Shown one piece after another: positions 35,953 to 44,095 of a stretch of DNA of 64,000 nt. Source of the DNA: Martinezella rhizogenes. GTDB lineage: Bacteria > Pseudomonadota > Alphaproteobacteria > Rhizobiales > Rhizobiaceae. The position numbers were made by a program, and so were the translations under genes. Below the pieces are notes generated by a model. It searched no databases, was not told the origin of the DNA, and saw only the letters and a program-made list of their open reading frames with translations. Position 1 is the stretch's first letter; every line of letters starts with the position of its first letter. Where the stretch lies: positions 62,001-126,000 of the forward strand of contig NZ_JUHG01000017.1 of assembly GCF_000799715.1 (NCBI RefSeq). Reading direction: 5' to 3'.

Positions 35953-36113
35953 CTCCCCGACGCACCGCTTCGCGGCGCGGAACCAAGATCTCCGCAAGCC
36001 GGACTGGCCGCAAGCCATGGACATCGACACTACCATCGTATTGTCGTGCAAATGGCGCCAGTTGCCATGCGGATGGCCATGAAGGTTGATCGCCATTTTG
36101 ATCTCAGGTGCGC

Positions 36114-36746
36114 CTATCTAGATCGTACCCCATAGGCGACAAGAAATACGTCAACCGACGCATCGGCGTGGCGTTCAAGATCAGCTTTCGAGCGCGGGTT
36201 TCTGTTTCCAGTGAACATAGCTTCGTTCATGGGGATCCAAAGAAGCATGCCAAAAAAATGAGTGGCTGCTAAATAGGGATCGGGAACCTGCAGCAGGCCT
36301 CGTGTCGTAAGTTTTTGAAAGCACGACGCCATCGAAGCTTGCATCCGCTCAAAGCCTTTCTGGTACCAGTCTTGACCGAGCTGGGGCATACGATCAGCAT
36401 TGGCGATAATCAGGCGTCGCAACTTAAGTAGTTCTTCATCCATCAGCATTTTTATTAAAAGTCGAGCAAGCCGCTGTAGACCACCCTCCATAAAGCTAGC
36501 CTCAGAAAGCAGCGTTGCTACGAGCTCAATGACGTCGTTGGTTTGGGCGGCCGTTGATTGGACAACTTTGGTAAAAAGCGACTCCTTATCCGTGAAATGC
36601 TTATAGACGGTTTGCTTGGAAACCCCCGCGTTGGTGGCAATTTCCTCCATGCTGGTTCCGTCATAACCTTTGGTTATGAACGCCGCCTTGGCCGCCTTTA
36701 AAATATCGCGATCCTTGCGCGCAGACCTTGTCTCACCAGTTTCCAT
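36114..36746 (-). CDS. TetR-family transcriptional regulator
   Basis: The 210-residue regulator has an N-terminal TetR helix-turn-helix (AKAAFITKGYDGTSMEEIATNAGVSKQTVYKHFTDKESLF) and an AefR-like helical C-terminal domain. The ATG at 36746 begins METGETRSARKD; sequence further upstream in this frame is intergenic. It diverges from a VOC-family gene, with repeated GTACTAG motifs between them as likely operators. Its last codons abut the degraded IS3 segment. Confidence 0.88.
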   Translation of the reverse strand: METGETRSARKDRDILKAAKAAFITKGYDGTSMEEIATNAGVSKQTVYKHFTDKESLFTKVVQSTAAQTNDVIELVATLLSEASFMEGGLQRLARLLIKMLMDEELLKLRRLIIANADRMPQLGQDWYQKGFERMQASMASCFQKLTTRGLLQVPDPYLAATHFFGMLLWIPMNEAMFTGNRNPRSKADLERHADASVDVFLVAYGVRSR

Positions 36747-36762
36747 GCTGTCTCTCAATGCA

Positions 36763-36823
36763 GTACTAGACAGTACCGTACCCGTATGGTAGCTCTCGAA
36801 TACGGTACTAGAAGGACTAGTAC
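36763..36823. promoter_or_regulatory. TetR operator cluster with GTAC repeats
   Basis: GTACTAG (36805-36811) and CTAGTAC (36817-36823) form a perfect 7-5-7 inverted repeat. GTACTAGACAGTAC at 36763-36776 is a related partial copy, and further GTAC-bearing steps lie between. Both sit in the 104-base divergent region and fit autoregulation plus control of the VOC gene. Confidence 0.6.
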
Positions 36824-36850
36824 GCGTCAACGAAGCGAAAGGTAACACCC

Positions 36851-37252
36851 GTGAGCAAGATGATCTTCGTGAACCTGCCGGTGCGCGATTTATCCAAATC
36901 AACAGCGTTCTATCAGGCGGTTGGAGGCACAATGAATCCACAATTCTCGGATGAGACCGCCTCTTGCATGGTGTTTTCCGAGGCAATTCACGTGATGCTC
37001 TTAACGCATGATAAATACAGAACATTCAGTCAACGCCCGATCGCTGACGCGCACCAAACCAGCGCTGCGCTGATCGCTTTGACCGTTGAGGATCGCGCTA
37101 TGGTCGACGATATCGTAGGCTTGGCCGCCGCCACGGGAGGCGTAGCCGATCCCAATCCGAAGCAAGATCACGGCTTTATGTATGGGCGTAGCTATGAAGA
37201 CCCGGACGGCAATGTGTGGGAAATCATCTGGATGGCGGCTATGGAATCCTAG
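36851..37252 (+). CDS. VOC-family (glyoxalase/bleomycin-resistance fold) protein
   Basis: The 133-residue protein has two beta-alpha-beta-beta-beta units typical of the vicinal oxygen chelate fold, with KMIFVNLPVRDLSKSTAFYQA at the start and YEDPDGNVWEIIWM at the end. Such proteins may be lyases, dioxygenases or antibiotic-binding proteins; no specific activity can be assigned. Translation starts at GTG 36851 after AAAGG. It is controlled, by position, by the divergent TetR gene. Confidence 0.85.
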   Translation: MSKMIFVNLPVRDLSKSTAFYQAVGGTMNPQFSDETASCMVFSEAIHVMLLTHDKYRTFSQRPIADAHQTSAALIALTVEDRAMVDDIVGLAAATGGVADPNPKQDHGFMYGRSYEDPDGNVWEIIWMAAMES

Positions 37253-37321
37253 CATCAAAGCTCCTGCGCAGCGCCCCGGTTTGCAACTCTCAGGCATGCT
37301 GGGGCTGAATGCGCCAAAATC

Positions 37322-37606
37322 TCACAACTCGCCCGTCGTCGTCATCCCGGCATGGAGCCACTGCGACAACGGGCCGGCCTTAAGACCGATCGGCTCCACT
37401 GCCACGCCGTGATCACCAAACCTCGCTGGCTGAGCCCCGCCCGTTACACCATCTAGGTTTCGGAGCTGCTCGATGCTTGCAGCGCTGGATTGCCCGCTCC
37501 GGGCACCATGATTTGTACGGTATCCGACAAAACGCCATCTGCCGTTGATTTCATATGCAATTCGTTCAATCTTGATAGGTCTTGGTCTTAGACCATCAAG
37601 CCGCAA
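37322..37606 (-). pseudogene. Fragment of an IS110-family transposase
   Basis: Near the end of this minus-strand frame the translation reads GVAVEPIGLKAGPLSQWLHAGM. This resembles the conserved GLEAGPLSQWL block of IS110-type DEDD transposases. The expected downstream ETRHA block and the rest of the protein are absent, and the upstream part is unrecognised. Apart from this fragment the 37253-37654 interval holds nothing I can assign. Confidence 0.45.
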
Positions 37607-37654
37607 CTATTCGAAAGCTGCCGATCCCGGGCGCTCCCATGAGAACCTCCAGCT

Positions 37655-38530
37655 TCAAGTTTCCATCAGCCTGGAGGACAGGAACTCGATGAAGCGCTGG
37701 GTCTTGGCTGGAATAAGGCGAGTTTCGGTGACGGCATAGATGCTGACCGCCGAGCCCTGCCACTCGGGCAGAATGCGTCGGAGCCGGCCAAAGGCCAAGT
37801 CCTCAGCAACGATCTTTTCGGGAAGCAGGGCGATGCCCTGGTGGTTGACCGCCAGGGCTCGGATCATCCCGACGCTGTTGAGCGTGAAGCGGCCGCTAAC
37901 GGCGACATCGACCTTGTTCATCTCCCCGTGCAAAGTCCACGTGGGGCTCCGCGGCATGCCGATGCATTCATGCTCCGCCAGATCCGCCGGCGTGGCGGGC
38001 TCGCCTGACGCTTCGATATAGTCAGGAGACGCATAGAGGTGGCGGGAATGCCGCCCGATCAGGCGAGTGATTAGGCCGGAATCCTCCAGTTTTCCTATAC
38101 GGATCGCCACATCGAACGGCTCGGTGACCAGATCGACACGGCGTGGGGTCAGGTCGAATTCGAACGTGATGCCGGGATAGTGCCGCGCGAAATCGCCGAT
38201 AATCGGCGTAAGGTAAAAAGTAGCGAGGTCGACCGGGAGCGAAACCCGCAGGACACCGTTCGGCTGCTCCAACATCTCGCCGAGCTGTTCGTGCGCGAGC
38301 CGTGCCTCGTCGACGATTCGCTTGCTTCGCTCATAATAGATCTGACCGGCTTCGGTCAGCTCGATCTTGCGCGTTGTCCGGTGCAGGAGCCTCAGGCCGA
38401 TCGCCTTTTCCAGCTCGCTGATCCGTCGCGACAAAGTGGAGTTTGGCATGCCGAGAGCCTCGGCGGCCTTCCGAAAGCTCTTGGCTCTGGCGACCTCCAC
38501 GAACAGCGCCATGTCCTTCAAATGGTTCAA
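37655..38530 (-). CDS. LysR-family transcriptional regulator
   Basis: A 291-residue LysR regulator begins NHLKDMALFVEVARAKSFRKAAEALGMPNSTLSRRISELE. The most likely start is a TTG at 38530, with GGAG seven bases upstream. The long open frame further upstream overlaps the divergent unit and is not coding. The effector domain begins GVLRVSLPVD. It diverges from a decayed old yellow enzyme gene and an NmrA-like gene, which may be remnants of its regulon. Confidence 0.86.
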   Translation of the reverse strand: MNHLKDMALFVEVARAKSFRKAAEALGMPNSTLSRRISELEKAIGLRLLHRTTRKIELTEAGQIYYERSKRIVDEARLAHEQLGEMLEQPNGVLRVSLPVDLATFYLTPIIGDFARHYPGITFEFDLTPRRVDLVTEPFDVAIRIGKLEDSGLITRLIGRHSRHLYASPDYIEASGEPATPADLAEHECIGMPRSPTWTLHGEMNKVDVAVSGRFTLNSVGMIRALAVNHQGIALLPEKIVAEDLAFGRLRRILPEWQGSAVSIYAVTETRLIPAKTQRFIEFLSSRLMET

Positions 38531-38614
38531 TTGGTTGCTCCATAAATGGAAATATGATTTCAATTTTATCGGATTTATCCTGATATCGGAATAGTAGACA
38601 AGGGACTCCAACGA

Positions 38615-38902
38615 ATGGAGAACATGTTGAATCCGCTGTTCACCCAGACCTGCACTGGCCGCTACACGCTTCTCAACAACCGGCCGGGTCGTCCGCACGA
38701 TCAGATCGGCGCCGACGTCACTTCGCGACTGGCCGATCTCGAAGCCTATGGCCAAGTGGCCCTGGCCGATCCGGACTTCGTCGTGCGGCTGAAGGCTAAT
38801 GCAGCGATGAACGAGGCAGACCACAACACCTTCTTCCGCGGCACCGCACAGGGCTACATCGATTACCCCGTCCTGAGCGCCCGGACCGATATCAGTTCAT
38901 GA
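38615..38902 (+). pseudogene. Old yellow enzyme (alkene reductase) with a large internal deletion
   Basis: The 95-codon frame joins an OYE-like N-terminus (LNPLFTQTCTGRYTLLNNR) to an OYE-like C-terminus (ADLEAYGQVALADPDFVVRLK, then TFFRGTAQGYIDYPVL). About 260 residues of the barrel, including the FMN and substrate sites, are missing. The frame stays open. Comparison with the intact enzyme at 50963-52036 shows both ends align. It cannot be an active reductase. Confidence 0.7.
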
Positions 38903-38914
38903 CAGGAGATTAGA

Positions 38915-39883
38915 TTGACTCAATCACCACATCCCTCGGCTGCCTCGGATAATAAGGCACCGGCCGAGACCCAAAGCTCAAGCGCGACGGCAAAAAAGAA
39001 GGTCCTGGTCGTCGGCGCAACAGGGTTTCTCGGAGCCAAGATTCTCCGCAATCTGACACATGATGCGAGCGTTGCCGTCGTTGCGATGTCGCGTAAGGGC
39101 GCACCCTCAAATGAGAGCACCGATGTCGAATGGGTGCGCGGCGACATGATGGATGCAGCGTCGCTGGATCGTGCCTTGCAGGGCGTGGACGTCATCGTCA
39201 GCTCGGCTAACAGCTACATGAAGGGAAGCCTCGACACGGATTTCCAGGGCAACAAGAATCTTATAGAGGCGGCAGCAAGAGCCAATGTCAGCCGATTTGT
39301 CTTTCTCAGCATCGTCAGCTGCGAGGCTGCTTCAGCAGTGCCGCATTTCCACGCCAAGAAAGTGGCCGAGGATCTGATCAAGGCCTCCGGGGTGCCATAT
39401 GTATTTGTCCGCGCGCCCTCATTTCTCGATCAGAGCACAGACTATATTGCGCAGGGTGTGAAAGCTGGCCGGTTCCTGGCGATGGGCGATAAGACCACGA
39501 GGTGGTCCTATGTGCTGACGGATGATCTTGCCTCATATCTCGCCAAAGCCGCGACGTTTCCAGGCAGTGAGATCAACAACCAAACGATCGATGTCGGCTG
39601 GCGCGATGGCCCCAAGAGCCAGCAAGAGATCGCCGATATCGTCTCCGAAATTGCGAAGAGACGTCTTAAGGTTCGGGTTGTGCCGTGGTTGGTTTTCCGC
39701 TTGCTCGCTCGCCCGATAAAGCTGTTTTCCGAGCTTGGGTACGATCTGATCCAGATGTTCCTGTTCTTCAGGAAGGGCGTCTATGTTTCGAACATTTCGA
39801 AGCAAGAGCATTTCTTCGGCCCCGCGCCTACATCCCGAGATGCGATCACGCGATGGGCGAAAAATCAGGAGTTAATCTCGTGA
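38915..39883 (+). CDS. NmrA-like atypical short-chain dehydrogenase (NAD(P)-binding)
   Basis: The 322-residue protein has a Rossmann N-terminus VLVVGATGFLGAKIL after a 28-residue hydrophilic lead. It also has an NmrA/YwnB-type core (VIVSSANSYMKG, then FVFLSIVSCEA). The catalytic Tyr-x-x-x-Lys of classical SDRs is replaced by HFHAKKVAE. Such proteins act as NAD(P)H-dependent reductases or redox sensors. Translation likely starts at TTG 38915, with AGGAG seven bases upstream and 12 bases after the OYE remnant. Confidence 0.8.
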   Translation: MTQSPHPSAASDNKAPAETQSSSATAKKKVLVVGATGFLGAKILRNLTHDASVAVVAMSRKGAPSNESTDVEWVRGDMMDAASLDRALQGVDVIVSSANSYMKGSLDTDFQGNKNLIEAAARANVSRFVFLSIVSCEAASAVPHFHAKKVAEDLIKASGVPYVFVRAPSFLDQSTDYIAQGVKAGRFLAMGDKTTRWSYVLTDDLASYLAKAATFPGSEINNQTIDVGWRDGPKSQQEIADIVSEIAKRRLKVRVVPWLVFRLLARPIKLFSELGYDLIQMFLFFRKGVYVSNISKQEHFFGPAPTSRDAITRWAKNQELIS

Positions 39884-40075
39884 TGCATAGTGGGCCAGCG
39901 TTTCAAGAGTAGCGAGATGGGGCGTCTGTCTTTCAGTGGAATGGCTGTAGTTCTCACAAGGCTGTCTTGGATCACCAGCTTTCATGGTCTCGGTTCTCGA
40001 AAGCCGTCGTGACGATCTCTTCTGCCTTTGTCTTTTTGCTGCCATTTCAATATCCTTCTGCGGCTCATAAGTCAT
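39872..40075 (-). CDS. Small basic hypothetical protein downstream of the amidohydrolase
   Basis: A 67-codon frame starts three bases after the amidohydrolase stop and ends overlapping the NmrA-like gene by 12 bases on the other strand. The product is strongly basic near the N-terminus (AAKRQRQKRSSRRLSR). No family is recognised, and GAGG lies too close to the ATG for a good ribosome site. It may be a decayed gene or non-coding. Confidence 0.25.
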   Translation of the reverse strand: MTYEPQKDIEMAAKRQRQKRSSRRLSRTETMKAGDPRQPCENYSHSTERQTPHLATLETLAHYASRD

Positions 40076-40078
40076 ACC

Positions 40079-41086
40079 TCATGAAGGATCACTTTGAAGG
40101 GGGCAGACCACGTTGCCGGTTCCAGTCAAGCGCTCCCAATTTTGATGTGCAAACTTTGCCTTATCGGCAGCGTCGAGTTCCAGTCCTTCGACAAACCGCC
40201 GTGCATCGCCCCCCGGGCGGTATTGATATGGGTAGTCCGTCGAGAACAGGATGCGTTCCACACCGACCGCGTCGATCGCCTGCTGCAAATAGGCTGGACT
40301 GAACATGCCGCTGGCCGTCAGGTAAAGATTGTTGCGGACGTAGTCGATGAATGGCCGCTGGAGCTTGGATACCCGATCCAGCATGACAAGCCGCTCGAGA
40401 TAGAAGAGCACCAGCTCGCCCCAATGGCCGAGGATTACCTGAAGGTTCGGGTAGCGGTCAAAGACGCCTCCCAGGATCAGGCGCACGAACTGCATGCCCG
40501 CCTCGAAGTGCCAACCGAGGGCAAACGTGGACAAGGCGAGGTCGACGGGTGCACCGAAGCCTGCATAATAGGCGTCGCGAACGCTGGTCTGCGGGATCTG
40601 CGGGTGAATCAGGAGCGGGACATTGAGTTCCGCCGCGCAAGCGAATGTCGGTTCGAAGATCGCATGATCTAGGTTCTTGTCGCCGACCCGACCGAAAAGA
40701 ACGGCACCCTTGCAGCCGAGTTCCTCGACGGATCGCCGCAGCTCGCGCGCCGCCTCGTCGGGCTGCGCGAAGGATAAAGCCGCCATCGCCTGAAAGCGGG
40801 ACGGGTTGGCCGAAACAGCGCCGGCCAGAAGATCGTTGGCGCGGCGCGCGAGTTCGATGCCATGATGCCCGAGATTGTTGAGCCCCGGGGTCGTCAAGGA
40901 GAGCACTTGAACATCGACGCCGGTCTCGTCCATCAGAGCCAGCCGCTGTTCTCCAAGATCCGCGAGCCGTTCGCCGATGAGACCCGGATTGAGCCCGAGG
41001 GTTCCGTCATCCGCGCCGGGTATCGTGTTCCAGGTGTGCTTCACCTCATCGGGAAGGACGTGCTCTTCGATTGCGATGATCTTCAT
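40079..41086 (-). CDS. Amidohydrolase-2 family metal-dependent hydrolase/decarboxylase
   Basis: The 335-residue TIM-barrel protein belongs to the ACMSD/gamma-resorcylate decarboxylase branch. MKIIAIEEHVLPDEV opens the protein with a divergent E-E-H in place of the usual HxH. PLLIHPQIP and VILGHWGELV carry metal-site His residues, and STDYPYQYRPGGDARRFVEG carries the catalytic Asp. Members decarboxylate aromatic acids or hydrolyse cyclic substrates. The ATG at 41086 follows AGGGA. It sits among aromatic/quinone-handling genes, which fits but does not prove such a role. Confidence 0.85.
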   Translation of the reverse strand: MKIIAIEEHVLPDEVKHTWNTIPGADDGTLGLNPGLIGERLADLGEQRLALMDETGVDVQVLSLTTPGLNNLGHHGIELARRANDLLAGAVSANPSRFQAMAALSFAQPDEAARELRRSVEELGCKGAVLFGRVGDKNLDHAIFEPTFACAAELNVPLLIHPQIPQTSVRDAYYAGFGAPVDLALSTFALGWHFEAGMQFVRLILGGVFDRYPNLQVILGHWGELVLFYLERLVMLDRVSKLQRPFIDYVRNNLYLTASGMFSPAYLQQAIDAVGVERILFSTDYPYQYRPGGDARRFVEGLELDAADKAKFAHQNWERLTGTGNVVCPLQSDPS

Positions 41087-41230
41087 CTTTGAAATCCCTG
41101 AATTTGCGCCGTCTAGCGTCCGTGCAGGTTCTGTTATCCACGACGCCAGACGACGCACCACCGTTAGATCGACCTTTCCTCGAAGAAGCTCTTCGCCGCA
41201 TATAGGCCTTACGAGCCTGACTATCGTTGG

Positions 41231-41920
41231 TCAGGACTTCGCGGTGAGCAGATCGACGACGGCCTGGCCGACACCATGTGCGGATGCCGGGTTCTGCCCC
41301 GTGATCAAGCGGCCGTCGACCACAACCTTCTCCGTCCAGTTCGGCGCCGGCTGGTGCAGCGCGCCTCGCTCCTTGAGGGTCGTCGCCAGCAGATAGGGCA
41401 CGACCTTGGTATACTTGACCTCAGCCTCTTCCTCGTCGGTGAACGAGGCGACCTTCTTGCCGGCAACGAGATAGCTGCCATCCGAGAGCGTTGCATTTAC
41501 CAATGCGGCGGGGCCGTGGCAGACCGCCGAGACGATGCCGCCCGCTTCCCAGATCTCGCGGATTACGCGCTGTACGGCTTTGGTGTCGGCGAAATCCCAC
41601 ATCGTACCATGGCCGCCCGCGAAGAAAACCGCCGAATAGCGGGAAGGATCGAGATCTGCGAGGATCTTGGAATCGGCGAGTTCGGCACGGAATTTCTCGT
41701 CCTTCCAGAATTTGTCGTTGACCGGATCGGACAGATCGAAGAAGTCGATCGGCGGATGTCCGCCGCGGATCGAGGCGATTTCCGTCGGAATGCCTGCCTC
41801 GCGGAAAACTTCGAGCGGATGGGTGAGCTCTACCATCGCAAAGCCGGTGGGCTCGCCGGTATCGCCGCGGATCGGGTGGCTGGTGACCACGCAAAGGACG
41901 GGCTTGATGCTATTTGCCAT
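41231..41920 (-). CDS. DJ-1/PfpI family protein (class I amidotransferase-like)
   Basis: The 229-residue protein has the DJ-1/PfpI nucleophile elbow AVCHGPAAL and the FFAGGHGTMWDF loop typical of Hsp31-like proteins, which include glyoxalase III and deglycase-type activities against methylglyoxal damage. The ATG at 41920 follows AAGGAG, which overlaps the stop of a decayed alcohol dehydrogenase tail. It probably belongs to an electrophile-response unit with the YciI-like and flavodoxin-like genes upstream. Confidence 0.85.
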   Translation of the reverse strand: MANSIKPVLCVVTSHPIRGDTGEPTGFAMVELTHPLEVFREAGIPTEIASIRGGHPPIDFFDLSDPVNDKFWKDEKFRAELADSKILADLDPSRYSAVFFAGGHGTMWDFADTKAVQRVIREIWEAGGIVSAVCHGPAALVNATLSDGSYLVAGKKVASFTDEEEAEVKYTKVVPYLLATTLKERGALHQPAPNWTEKVVVDGRLITGQNPASAHGVGQAVVDLLTAKS

Positions 41921-41931
41921 TATGTTGCTCC

Positions 41932-42016
41932 TTACGAATTGAGCGAGGCCATGTCGACGACGAAGCGATACTTGACGTCGCTCCGCAACATGCGCTCGTG
42001 CTCTGCCGGCGCGCTT
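41932..42016 (-). pseudogene. 3' tail of a zinc alcohol dehydrogenase (YahK/AdhC-like)
   Basis: Read on the minus strand, the last 28 codons before a TAA at 41934-41932 give AEHERMLRSDVKYRFVVDM followed by ASLNS. This is the usual C-terminus of NADP-dependent cinnamyl/YahK-type alcohol dehydrogenases. Nothing else of the roughly 350-residue gene remains. The homology ends at a perfect palindrome, which marks the deletion junction. Confidence 0.65.
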
Positions 42017-42049
42017 GCCCAAGTCACGCTATGGCAGCGTGACTTGGGC
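42017..42049. repeat. Perfect 14-bp inverted repeat
   Basis: GCCCAAGTCACGCT (42017-42030) and AGCGTGACTTGGGC (42036-42049) flank a five-base spacer. It lies between the YciI-like stop and the alcohol dehydrogenase remnant. No T-run follows on either strand. It could be a factor-dependent terminator for the YciI gene or a palindrome left by the deletion. Confidence 0.7.
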
Positions 42050-42066
42050 CGAGATGCGAGCTTGAA

Positions 42067-42363
42067 TCAGACGTTGCCCGGTGCGAAAAGGGCTTCCCAG
42101 TGGAAGGGGCCGAGCGGGATGACCTCCCAGCCGATGAGGCCGGCCTTAGCGAGCGGAAAGTCGGCAAGCGCCGCCTTGGCTGCCTCGACGGACTCAGCTT
42201 CCGCGATAATGGCGACACCTGGACGGTCCTGTCGGAAGTAGATGTCGCGGATGACGCCATCCTTGTACATCTTCCAGGAGTGCCGAGCTTCATCCAGCAT
42301 ATGCGGCTGGTATTTTTCGAGGCTAGCGCCGGGCTGTGGAACGTCGAGGCAAAGCAGTTTCAT
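42067..42363 (-). CDS. YciI-like / muconolactone-isomerase-fold small protein
   Basis: The 98-residue protein begins MKLLCLDVPQPGASLEKYQPHMLDEARHSW and has the ferredoxin-like fold pattern of YciI and muconolactone isomerase-like proteins, with a GVAIIAEAESVEAAKAALADFP block. The function of this subgroup is unknown. The ATG at 42363 follows AAGGAG by seven bases. It is 28 bases downstream of the flavodoxin-like gene and probably shares its transcript. Confidence 0.75.
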   Translation of the reverse strand: MKLLCLDVPQPGASLEKYQPHMLDEARHSWKMYKDGVIRDIYFRQDRPGVAIIAEAESVEAAKAALADFPLAKAGLIGWEVIPLGPFHWEALFAPGNV

Positions 42364-42391
42364 GGTGCGTCTCCTTGGTTGAAAAAACACG

Positions 42392-42961
42392 TCAAGCGGG
42401 CTGAAATCGGCGCGCAGTCTCGGCAACGCGCCGCCCTAGATAGGCAGCGGTCGCCAGATCGCTGTTGATGGGAGCGATATCCGCCGCCTGGTCCGTGTTC
42501 GACTGGGTCATGACGCCCAGCCAGCTTCCGAGGCGGTTGAGGTCGTCGGCGCTACCGGTGCTGCTGCTGTTACCCGGCATCATATCGAGACCGACCCAGA
42601 TCATGCCGTGCTGCGCGGCAAACAACGCCATCGAGACGAGCGAGTTCAGCTTGTCGCCGTGCTGGGCTCCGGAGTTGGTGAATCCGGCAGCAATCTTGTT
42701 GCGCCACTTCTGCTCCGACCAGGCTGCTTTGGTGGAATCCTCGAAGAACTGCTTGAGCCTGGCGCTGATCATCCCATTGTAAGTCGGTGACCCGAAGATG
42801 ACGGCGTCGCTCTTCTCCAGCGCTTCCCAGTCTATCGGACCGTCCGCGACGGCGATGAGCTTCGCCTCCGCCCCTTGGACCTCCCGGATGCCGGCGGCAA
42901 CCGCTTCAGCGGCGCGCGCGGTATGGCCATAACCGCTGTCATATACGATCGATATCAACAA
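42392..42961 (-). CDS. Flavodoxin-fold NAD(P)H-dependent oxidoreductase (WrbA-like)
   Basis: The 189-residue protein has the flavodoxin phosphate-binding start (ISIVYDSGYGHTARAAEAV), the FMN-binding GSPTYNGMIS loop and FTNSGAQHGDK, as in WrbA-type quinone reductases. Two-electron reduction of quinones is the likely role. The start is a TTG at 42961 (a second TTG follows) with AAGG upstream. It diverges from a LysR gene and leads the group with the YciI-like and DJ-1 genes. Confidence 0.82.
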   Translation of the reverse strand: MLISIVYDSGYGHTARAAEAVAAGIREVQGAEAKLIAVADGPIDWEALEKSDAVIFGSPTYNGMISARLKQFFEDSTKAAWSEQKWRNKIAAGFTNSGAQHGDKLNSLVSMALFAAQHGMIWVGLDMMPGNSSSTGSADDLNRLGSWLGVMTQSNTDQAADIAPINSDLATAAYLGRRVAETARRFQPA

Positions 42962-43180
42962 TATGCCGTCCTTCCATTGGCGGAATCGCCCGCGATGAGA
43001 GGACGACGTGCTTGCGCGATGTCGTTCATGACCGCTTCGGCTGAGACCGCCTCGAAAAATATCGTTTGCTTGATTTGATCCGTATCGTAGAAGTACATTC
43101 AGCAGTGGCGATTGTTTTTCACTTGTTTACTTCCCTGAATTCCGCAATCGCCTGATCAAAGCTTCTGAAAAGGGTTCTCT

Positions 43181-44095
43181 GTGCGCGACAGGTTCGACGG
43201 GGTGCAAGTTTTTGTGGAGGCCGTTGAAGCTGGAGGCTTTACAAAGGCAGCCGATCGGCTCTCCCTTTCGCCTTCGGCGGTCGGTAAGGCCATTGCGCGT
43301 CTGGAAGAGCGGCTTGGCGTTCGCCTGTTTCAACGAACGACGCGTACGCAGAGCCTGACCGAAGACGGTCAGCAATATTACGAGCGATGTGTGCGTGCCA
43401 TCGAGGAACTGCGTGCCGGTGAATCCCTGCTGGAATCCGGACGGCGCGAGGTGGTCGGCAAACTGCGCGTATCGCTACCCGTATTGTTCGGCCGCTACTG
43501 CGTCGCACCCATCCTGCGTGCCTATGCTCGACAACATCCGAAGCTTGAACTCGAACTCAGCTTCAGTGACCGCCAGGTTGATCTGATTGCCGACGGCTTC
43601 GATCTCGCCGTCCGCAACGGTGCGCTCGGCAATGGAACCTCGCTGCGCGCGCGCAAGCTTGTCAGTCAACGCAAGGCGCTATGCGCCGCTCCGGCCTATC
43701 TCGCCGCACATGGACAGCCGCATTCCCTTGCTGATTTGGGGGATCGCGACACGCTCGTTTATTGGCGCAACGATTATGCGCTGCCTTGGCGGTTGCCCGA
43801 TATGTCCGGCAACCTCGTTGACGTGCCTGTCACCTCCCGACTGCGTTTTGACGACCTCGAAGCGATCACCGACGCCGCCATCGAAGGCATGGGGCTTGCT
43901 TGGCTACCCTATTGGCTGATCAGCGACCACATACGCGCGGGCGATCTGGTGGAACTCTGGGCGGATAGGCCAAGCGCTACCATCGAATCCTACGCAGTCT
44001 GGCCGGCGGCCCAGCATCTGCCGCTGCGATCCCGGCTGGCGATCGATGCACTTGCGAGCGAATTGCCGAAACGGTTCGGGCAGGAGGCCCGTTAG
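43181..44095 (+). CDS. LysR-family transcriptional regulator
   Basis: This 304-residue LysR regulator begins RDRFDGVQVFVEAVEAGGFTKAADRLSLSPSAVGKAIARLE. Its effector domain starts GKLRVSLPVLFG. The GTG at 43181 has AGGG six bases upstream. It diverges from the flavodoxin-like gene and is the probable regulator of that unit. Its stop overlaps the stop of the convergent DUF1330 gene by four bases. Confidence 0.87.
   Translation: MRDRFDGVQVFVEAVEAGGFTKAADRLSLSPSAVGKAIARLEERLGVRLFQRTTRTQSLTEDGQQYYERCVRAIEELRAGESLLESGRREVVGKLRVSLPVLFGRYCVAPILRAYARQHPKLELELSFSDRQVDLIADGFDLAVRNGALGNGTSLRARKLVSQRKALCAAPAYLAAHGQPHSLADLGDRDTLVYWRNDYALPWRLPDMSGNLVDVPVTSRLRFDDLEAITDAAIEGMGLAWLPYWLISDHIRAGDLVELWADRPSATIESYAVWPAAQHLPLRSRLAIDALASELPKRFGQEAR

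Noticed and set aside
36747..37025. Upstream extension of the TetR gene
   Set aside because: This part covers the operator region and the VOC gene on the other strand, and TetR homology begins at 36746.
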